This document shows positions 59,281 to 64,000 of a DNA stretch of 64,000 bases, piece after piece; within the stretch, counting starts at the first letter, position 1, and every line of letters begins with the position of its first letter. Made by a program: the position numbers and the translations under genes. Source of the stretch: Thalassotalea litorea (GTDB lineage Bacteria > Pseudomonadota > Gammaproteobacteria > Enterobacterales > Alteromonadaceae). The notes beneath the pieces are model-generated. The model had not been told where the DNA came from. It ran no database searches and saw nothing but the letters and a program-made list of their open reading frames with translations. The stretch covers positions 124,001 through 188,000 of the forward strand of contig NZ_VCBC01000009.1 of the NCBI RefSeq assembly GCF_005843925.1, read 5' to 3'.

Positions 59281-59316
59281 ACCGGCCTGGAAGTGTGCAC
59301 ACCCTAGGCCGGTGTT
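59281..59316 (+). terminator. Probable terminator of oadGAB
   Basis: ACCGGCCT (59281-59288) pairs with AGGCCGGT (59306-59313). The loop itself contains the palindrome GTGTGCACAC. TTT follows. It starts 25 bases past the oadB stop; the T run is short. Confidence 0.65.
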
Positions 59317-59335
59317 TCATTTAATCACGTAATTT

Positions 59336-59647
59336 TTATGTTTTTGATTCGCTTTTGATTTCGCTTTTTTGTTGACCACGAGAATCGAGGGCACCCGGCT
59401 CACTTGCCTGATTTTTCTTGGTATACTTTTCGACGGCCTTACCGGTCACCGCCCAAACCAATACACCACTCCAGGCGATTAATGAGAATCCAGCCGGAAT
59501 ACAGGCGAGCAGGATAAGTTTAAAATGTTTGCGGTTAAAAATTAACGCAAGCATTGCCGGCAAAAACCAAAGAATGACACTTATGATAAGAACAATTGCG
59601 ATAAAACCGTAATTGTCGCTTGTGAATTAATTATCAAATATTTCCAT
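59336..59647 (-). pseudogene. Superinfection-immunity-family protein gene with early in-frame stop
   Basis: Read on the minus strand, a good start lies at 59647 (ATG GAA ATA TTT GAT AAT) behind GGAAGG, but codon 7 is TAA (59629-59627). The same frame then continues without interruption to 59336. After the stop it encodes TSDNYGFIAIVLIISVILWF, LPAMLALIFNRKHFKLILLA and IPAGFSLIAWSGVLVWAVTG, then a charged tail. The LP-x-hAl...N..xGh.lhGWhxxLhWA pattern fits the superinfection immunity family (PF14373), small two-helix membrane proteins. The first helix starts at codon ~14, so restarts at TTG 59563 or ATG 59554 would lose it. Either the gene is inactivated, or translation starts at a weak non-ATG codon after the stop. 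Confidence 0.7.
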
Positions 59648-60000
59648 ATTGCTACTACCTTCCATTGTTACGTTTCGAATGAGAAACTGAGTGTTTACAC
59701 GATTGTTTTGCAGGTTCAACAAACTTGAACCGACAGTGGTTGCTGTCTCTGTTAATCGGATAATTTAACGTAAATCGCTGATTTATAATAGAGTAAATGT
59801 TTTTGGTAGCCATGTTTATTGGTGCCGATAGGCATAGATGATAGTGCTTATCCTTCGAGGTTCGGCTCGCTTGTGATTTCATCTAGTGTTAAGTTTAACG
59901 GGTTGTTTTTAATATTTTCACCGTTTACCCGTTAAAACATGAACACGTAAATCGCAAAGCCGTTAAATATTTTAACCGATTAAAAGCATAGGCAATCAAT
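59648..60000. other. Divergent intergenic region before VOC protein
   Basis: About 350 bases between divergent genes. The minus-strand frame 59655-59882 is unsupported. The stretch 59880-60000 is A+T rich with repeated CCGTTTACCCGTTAAAAC / GCCGTTAAATATTTTAACCG-like units; AAATATTTTAAC may belong to the VOC gene promoter. Nothing else recognised. Confidence 0.4.
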
Positions 60001-60357
60001 ATGTCCAACCATGAAAAAATCAATTACCTTGAGTTTCCAGCCAGTGATTTAGCCAAAGTAAGACAATTTTATGAGCAGGTTTTTCAATGGAAATTCACCG
60101 AATATGGCGATACTTACCTTGCCTTTAACGATGGTGTTATCGATGGCGGGTTTTATCAATCCGACAATCGCAGTAGCCAACAATCCGGTGGGGTTTTGGT
60201 TGTCCTTTATAGTAATGACATTGCATCGACGGAAAACAATATCCTGACCCATGGTGGCGTCATTAGTACACCTTTGTTTGATTTCCCAGGTGGTCGTCGT
60301 TTCCATTTTAAAGACCCAAATGGCAATGAATTGGCGGTATGGACAGATAAGTCTTAA
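60001..60357 (+). CDS. VOC family protein (glyoxalase/bleomycin-resistance fold)
   Basis: 118 residues, one vicinal-oxygen-chelate domain: KINYLEFPASDLAKVRQFYE at the N terminus, VFQWKFTEYGDTYLAF, GGVLVVLYSNDIASTENNIL, and FPGGRRFHFKDPNGNELAVW at the end, with the family's DPxGNxLAVW signature. Some of the usual metal ligands are not obvious (the first-strand His is replaced by Asn-Tyr-Leu-Glu), so an enzymatic role is uncertain. Stand-alone gene. Confidence 0.88.
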   Translation: MSNHEKINYLEFPASDLAKVRQFYEQVFQWKFTEYGDTYLAFNDGVIDGGFYQSDNRSSQQSGGVLVVLYSNDIASTENNILTHGGVISTPLFDFPGGRRFHFKDPNGNELAVWTDKS

Positions 60358-60436
60358 AACCTAAGTTTTATCGCAGTTCAAAACTGCAAGTTTTGTTATT
60401 TTTGCTATAGTTTTATCGACTTCTTTGTGAGGAATA

Positions 60437-60832
60437 ATGATGAAATTTAAGCAACTTATACTTTCTTTTAGCTCGGCTTTATTTTTACTCTGTTTTAGTT
60501 TTTCTTCAGTCGCCGAAGAATACTCTAATGAATGGCGTATTTATTTCGATGGCAAGGCAAGCGAAGATGGATCTTATACTTTGACCTTTAGAGAAAAAGG
60601 CGGTGAACCATTAACCGCAGTTATAAAGATAGATAAGGGGACTCGTGAAAATCAGGCCGCACGTATCACCCGTCGCCAACTCGATGGCGAAGTGAAAGGT
60701 TATGATGTCGATAAAGAAGATGGCGAAGAAGTACAATTTCGCAATCGTATGCGTGGTGAGGAATTTAGCCTGGAAATTGACGATAGTAATCTGAAAGGTT
60801 TGGATGTCAAACTGCGTAAAAAACGTTTCTAG
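60437..60832 (+). CDS. Small secreted protein of unknown function
   Basis: 131 residues with a clear signal peptide (LILSFSSALFLLCFSFSSVA, cleavage before EEYSNE). The mature ~105 residues are strongly charged (EDGEEVQFRNRMRGEEFSLE; VKLRKKRF) with beta-like alternation (WRIYFDGKASEDGSYTLTFR). I recognise no family. GAGGAATA precedes the ATG pair at 60437/60440. It converges on the ferredoxin-NADP reductase gene, 19 bases away. Likely periplasmic. Confidence 0.8.
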   Translation: MMKFKQLILSFSSALFLLCFSFSSVAEEYSNEWRIYFDGKASEDGSYTLTFREKGGEPLTAVIKIDKGTRENQAARITRRQLDGEVKGYDVDKEDGEEVQFRNRMRGEEFSLEIDDSNLKGLDVKLRKKRF

Positions 60833-60851
60833 TCTTGCCAGGAGCGGCGAG

Positions 60852-61580
60852 TTACCAATAACGTTCCATGGTGATGTGCCCTGGCACCCGGTTGCGGTGT
60901 TTACGAAAGCCCTGTTGTTCGAGCAGGGCGTTAGCATCGGTGATCATCGCTGGGTTGCCACATAAGATGATATGCGATTGTTCTGGGGCAAGTTGTTGTG
61001 GAATGCGCTCCTGCAATCCCTGATAGAAATGCGTAATGCGGCCTTTTAATTGGTTGCTGTCCGGCTCGCGACTCACCACAGGGTAATAATGTACATTGTT
61101 GCCCAGCGCCTTAAGTTCCTGTTGATAGTGCACTTTACTGCTATCGGTAATGCCATGCAGGATCACAAACTCTTTATACTTTTTCTGAATTTGCGTATCT
61201 TTTATCAAAGATAGAGCCAGCCCGACTCCTGTTCCCGTTACCCAAAACCAAAGGTTATTGGCTTGTGGTAATCGTTGATGGGTAATTAAACCATTGGCGT
61301 TTTTATAGAGATATACCGGATCACCAACACGCAATGCTTTTAGTTTTGGAGTGAGTAGACCTTCTTCCACTTCAACCAGATAAAACTCCTGATAATCTTC
61401 ATCCGGGTGACTGATGAACGAGTAGGCGCGACTAACGAGCTTATCATCAATCATTAACCCAAGTTTGGTGAATTGACCGGCATAATATGAAGGGATCGGC
61501 GCTTTGACTTTAAGGGCAAAGCAACCGCCATCGAAATGATTGATATCAACCACTGTGCCTTTAACAAATCGGTCTTGCAT
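60852..61580 (-). CDS. fpr: Ferredoxin--NADP reductase
   Basis: About 242 residues from ATG 61580 (MQDRFVKGTV); a further ATG at 61592 adds four. It aligns well by eye with E. coli Fpr: YYAGQFTKLGLMIDDKLVSR, the FAD motif RAYSFISHPDE, LVEVEEGLLTPKLKAL, NADP motif WVTGTGVGLALSLI, HIILCGNPAMITDA, and the C terminus RVPGHITMERYW. It moves electrons between NADPH and ferredoxin or flavodoxin and is often induced by oxidative stress. Confidence 0.95.
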   Translation of the reverse strand: MQDRFVKGTVVDINHFDGGCFALKVKAPIPSYYAGQFTKLGLMIDDKLVSRAYSFISHPDEDYQEFYLVEVEEGLLTPKLKALRVGDPVYLYKNANGLITHQRLPQANNLWFWVTGTGVGLALSLIKDTQIQKKYKEFVILHGITDSSKVHYQQELKALGNNVHYYPVVSREPDSNQLKGRITHFYQGLQERIPQQLAPEQSHIILCGNPAMITDANALLEQQGFRKHRNRVPGHITMERYW

Positions 61581-61694
61581 GCATTCAACCAAAATTTTGG
61601 GGAGATGCTTCGTTTATAGCCAAGTTAGTGCAACTACGCAACAGATATCAAATCACGCTCTTGATTAAATCTGGTTTTTAATTTTAGCTGTCAC

Positions 61695-63056
61695 CTAACT
61701 TTTGGGGCCAGATGCAGGCTTTCTACGGCGTTGGTTTGAGGTGTTTTTCGCGTAAGGGTTATCTTTACCCGGCTTACCCTGAGAGCGTCTGCTACCTGGT
61801 GGTTTATGACCGGATGCAAGTTCAGAGCTGCGTTGTCCGTCATGATGCTCAACCTTAGGCGCTTTCGGCTTCTTCGGTTTTTTCGCCTTAAACGGACGAA
61901 TATCGTGGGATTTTGGCAGCGGGTTCGCGGCGTCAAATCCTTCAATTTCCTGACGAGGGATAATTTTTTGGCTCAAACGTTCGATCGCGACCAGCAATTT
62001 AAACTCATCGGCACAGACTAATGAAACTGCCTGGCCGGTACTGCCAGCACGGCCCGTACGACCAATTCGGTGGACATAATCTTCTGCCACATGCGGTAAT
62101 TCAAAATTGACTACCTGCGGCAATTGATCAATATCCAGACCTCGAGCAGCAATGTCCGTGGCAACCAGCGCTCGGATTTTTCCTTCCTTAAATTGGGCCA
62201 GCGCTTTGGTTCGAGCACCTTGGCTTTTATTACCGTGGATAGCCAATGCGCTGATACCATCCGCTTCTAAGTGCTTCGTTAATCGATTGGCACCATGTTT
62301 AGTTTTACAGAAAATCAATACCTGTTGCCAGTTGTGGTGACCGATTAAATAGGACAACAACTTAGGCTTTTTATTTTTATCGGTTGGATAGACGAATTGT
62401 TCTACAGTTACCGCGGTAGCATTTGCCGGATTAACGGAGATCTCTACCGGGTTATGCACTAAGGTTTTCGCCAGGGATTTTATGTCTTCGGAAAAGGTTG
62501 CAGAAAATAGTAAATTTTGACGCGTTTTCGGTAACAGTTTGATAATTTTATTGATATCACGAATAAAGCCCATATCCAGCATACGATCGGCTTCATCAAG
62601 CACTAATACTTCAACTTGCGAAAAGTTGACTGCATTTTGTTGATGCAAATCGAGCAAACGACCCGGGGTTGCGATCAGGATATCAACACCTTGGCGAAGT
62701 CGCATCATTTGAGGGTTAATTTTCACCCCGCCAAACACTACCGCAGAGGTCAAATCAAGACCTGTACCATAGGTGTGTACACTTTCGGCCACCTGTGCGG
62801 CTAATTCTCTGGTCGGAGTTAGGATCAACGCACGAATGTGATTGCTTTTAACCCTTTCTCCATTACTCAATCGTTCTAATATTGGCAGAGTAAATCCGGC
62901 AGTTTTACCGGTGCCGGTTTGCGCCGCGGCCATTACGTCTTTTCCGGACAGTACTGCGGGGATCGCTTGTTCCTGAATCGGAGTAGGAGTCTGGTAATTT
63001 TGTCGTGCAAGGTTTTTTACGATTGCCGGGCTTAGGCCCAGAGTGTCAAAACTCAT
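61695..63056 (-). CDS. rhlE: DEAD-box RNA helicase, RhlE type
   Basis: 453 residues. All DEAD-box motifs are present: Q motif [10 protein letters not shown]...[12 protein letters not shown], motif [13 protein letters not shown] (about 43), Ia [24 protein letters not shown] (about 152), III FSATFS, IV-VI ([38 protein letters not shown]). The C-terminal ~70 residues are basic and low complexity ([16 protein letters not shown]...[11 protein letters not shown]), probably RNA-binding. It resembles RhlE, which acts in ribosome maturation and RNA turnover. Confidence 0.94.
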   Translation of the reverse strand: MSFDTLGLSPAIVKNLARQNYQTPTPIQEQAIPAVLSGKDVMAAAQTGTGKTAGFTLPILERLSNGERVKSNHIRALILTPTRELAAQVAESVHTYGTGLDLTSAVVFGGVKINPQMMRLRQGVDILIATPGRLLDLHQQNAVNFSQVEVLVLDEADRMLDMGFIRDINKIIKLLPKTRQNLLFSATFSEDIKSLAKTLVHNPVEISVNPANATAVTVEQFVYPTDKNKKPKLLSYLIGHHNWQQVLIFCKTKHGANRLTKHLEADGISALAIHGNKSQGARTKALAQFKEGKIRALVATDIAARGLDIDQLPQVVNFELPHVAEDYVHRIGRTGRAGSTGQAVSLVCADEFKLLVAIERLSQKIIPRQEIEGFDAANPLPKSHDIRPFKAKKPKKPKAPKVEHHDGQRSSELASGHKPPGSRRSQGKPGKDNPYAKNTSNQRRRKPASGPKS

Positions 63057-63320
63057 AGATGTCTCAATGTGGAAAGAAAATGGACCCAGGTACCGGGGCT
63101 TAATAGCGGTGGTGCAGGGTACAGTATAGCAACCGGTAGCGCAACCTAATTGCTTTTATGCGATCTGGGTAACACGATTGATTCGCAGAACAAATAGTAG
63201 ACATTGAACGGCAATGATTGGGCTAACCGATGCTGGTTATTAACTTATTGTTAACCCACGTTTTTGTTGTTAGTTTAATGATTGATGAACTCGTTATTCG
63301 ACTTTTTATAAGGAATTGGT

Positions 63321-64000
63321 ATGCAGTTTTTGGTGAATGTTGCACGTGTGTTGGTGTTTACGGTTGTGGTTGCTTTCAGCAATCCGGTCGTAGCACAAAA
63401 TAGCAATCTGCAGGATATCCCCAAGTCTTTGCAACCCTGGCAGTCATGGGTGCAAGCCGATATTCAGGACTTGCAGTGTCCTAATATAAATCGCTTACCA
63501 TTTAATAACATTAGCCATCATATTTGTGCCTGGAATTCTCCCCTTATTCTCGATTTGAACACCAATGCCGGTGAATTTTCCCAGCGCTGGCTGGTTCTGA
63601 ATAAGGAAAGTTGGGTGGCGTTACCTGGTGATAACTGGGTGTGGCCAGAAAATGTTACCGCAAACCAAAAAACGGTCGCGGTTGTACGTCATCAGGGAAG
63701 ACCGCATGTGCTGTTACCGAAAGGCGATTATCAGATCCGTGGTGAATTTCACTGGCAACACATACCAAAGCAGTTAGGGATCCCGCCACAAACGGCTTTA
63801 TTTGAACTAAGCGTTAACGGTGACAAAAAAGAAAATCTTCGCCTCGAAGGTGGTGAACTCTGGCTTGGTGCGCCACAGCTTGCTCGCGTTGAGGCCAATG
63901 AAATGACCATCGATGTTACCCGCTTGCTGGAAGATGGACCGTATCTGAGTTTAACTACATTGCTGACCTTAAAGGTGTATGGTCAGGCAAGGGAAGAAAA
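63321..64000 (+). CDS. Unidentified secreted protein, N-terminal part (runs off window)
   Basis: The frame is open from ATG 63321 (AAGGAA ten bases upstream) to the end of the window, 226 codons. A signal peptide is clear (VARVLVFTVVVAFSNPVVAQ). The mature part is Trp-rich (QPWQSWVQADIQDLQC, NWVWPENV, GEFHWQHIPKQLGIPP) with beta-like strands and two Cys around residues 53-70 (CPNINRLPFN...HHICAW). It looks like the start of a large periplasmic or membrane-attached protein. I do not recognise the family; the rest of the gene lies outside. Confidence 0.8.
   Translation, partial: MQFLVNVARVLVFTVVVAFSNPVVAQNSNLQDIPKSLQPWQSWVQADIQDLQCPNINRLPFNNISHHICAWNSPLILDLNTNAGEFSQRWLVLNKESWVALPGDNWVWPENVTANQKTVAVVRHQGRPHVLLPKGDYQIRGEFHWQHIPKQLGIPPQTALFELSVNGDKKENLRLEGGELWLGAPQLARVEANEMTIDVTRLLEDGPYLSLTTLLTLKVYGQAREE

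Noticed and set aside
1..64000. CRISPR arrays, insertion sequences, prophage or integrase genes
   Set aside because: Looked for regularly spaced repeats, transposase-like frames and tRNA-adjacent integrases; none seen.

Overview
The window (64 kb, moderate to low G+C) reads as a chromosomal segment of a marine gammaproteobacterium of the Alteromonadales, most like Colwelliaceae (Thalassotalea/Colwellia type). The reasons are large TonB-dependent receptors, a DUF3450/TtpC-type TonB2 operon, an Na+-pumping oxaloacetate decarboxylase, and the mutS/recA and recX-alaS-lysC-csrA-tRNA backbone. This placement is inference from gene content; no rRNA is present. I saw no insertion sequence, phage gene, integrase or CRISPR array.

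Layout. 1-8.2 kb: the 3' end of one TonB-dependent receptor, a TPR-sulfotransferase, a TPR protein with a C-terminal 2OG-Fe(II) oxygenase-like domain, and a second, complete TonB-dependent receptor. 8.2-9.2 kb: a long stretch with no recognisable gene. 9.2-14.2 kb: one tight operon, DUF3450 - ttpC - exbB - exbD - tonB - TPR, an energising machine for outer-membrane receptors such as the two nearby. 14.4-19.5 kb: sulfate activation (cysD, cysN, a SLC13-type permease, cysC), giving APS and PAPS; PAPS is also the donor for the sulfotransferase. 19.8-21.9 kb: an M13 metallopeptidase lipoprotein.

22-37.6 kb is an exopolysaccharide region. It opens with an unusual set: a 73-residue protein with a twin-arginine-like signal and a two-cysteine tail, a PqqD-like/HPr-kinase-like fusion, and a family-5 nucleotidyltransferase. 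Then come a small secreted protein, a Wzy/WaaL-type polymerase or ligase, an outer-membrane beta-barrel, Wza-, Wzc- and VpsP-like proteins (an order resembling Vibrio vpsMNOP), the dTDP-L-rhamnose genes rfbBACD and a UDP-sugar dehydrogenase. No glycosyltransferase, flippase or initiating sugar-phosphate transferase is present.

37.6-55.5 kb is backbone: mutS (-) divergent from recA (with a LexA box inside its promoter), then metA-metH under tandem MetJ boxes and a tricorn-like protease, which together separate recA from recX; then alaS, lysC, csrA, tRNA-Ser(GCU) and three identical tRNA-Arg(ACG) genes. 56-59.3 kb: the oadGAB operon. 59.3-64 kb: a superinfection-immunity-like gene with an early in-frame stop, a VOC protein, a small secreted protein, ferredoxin-NADP reductase, an RhlE-type helicase, and the start of an unidentified secreted protein that runs off the window.

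Most interesting points: (1) the kinase/nucleotidyltransferase/mini-protein module at 22.06-25.07 kb, which looks like a phosphorylating, RiPP-like or EPS-associated modification system; (2) the nonsense codon at 59627-59629; (3) the receptor + sulfotransferase + oxygenase cluster; (4) a met operon and protease placed between recA and recX.
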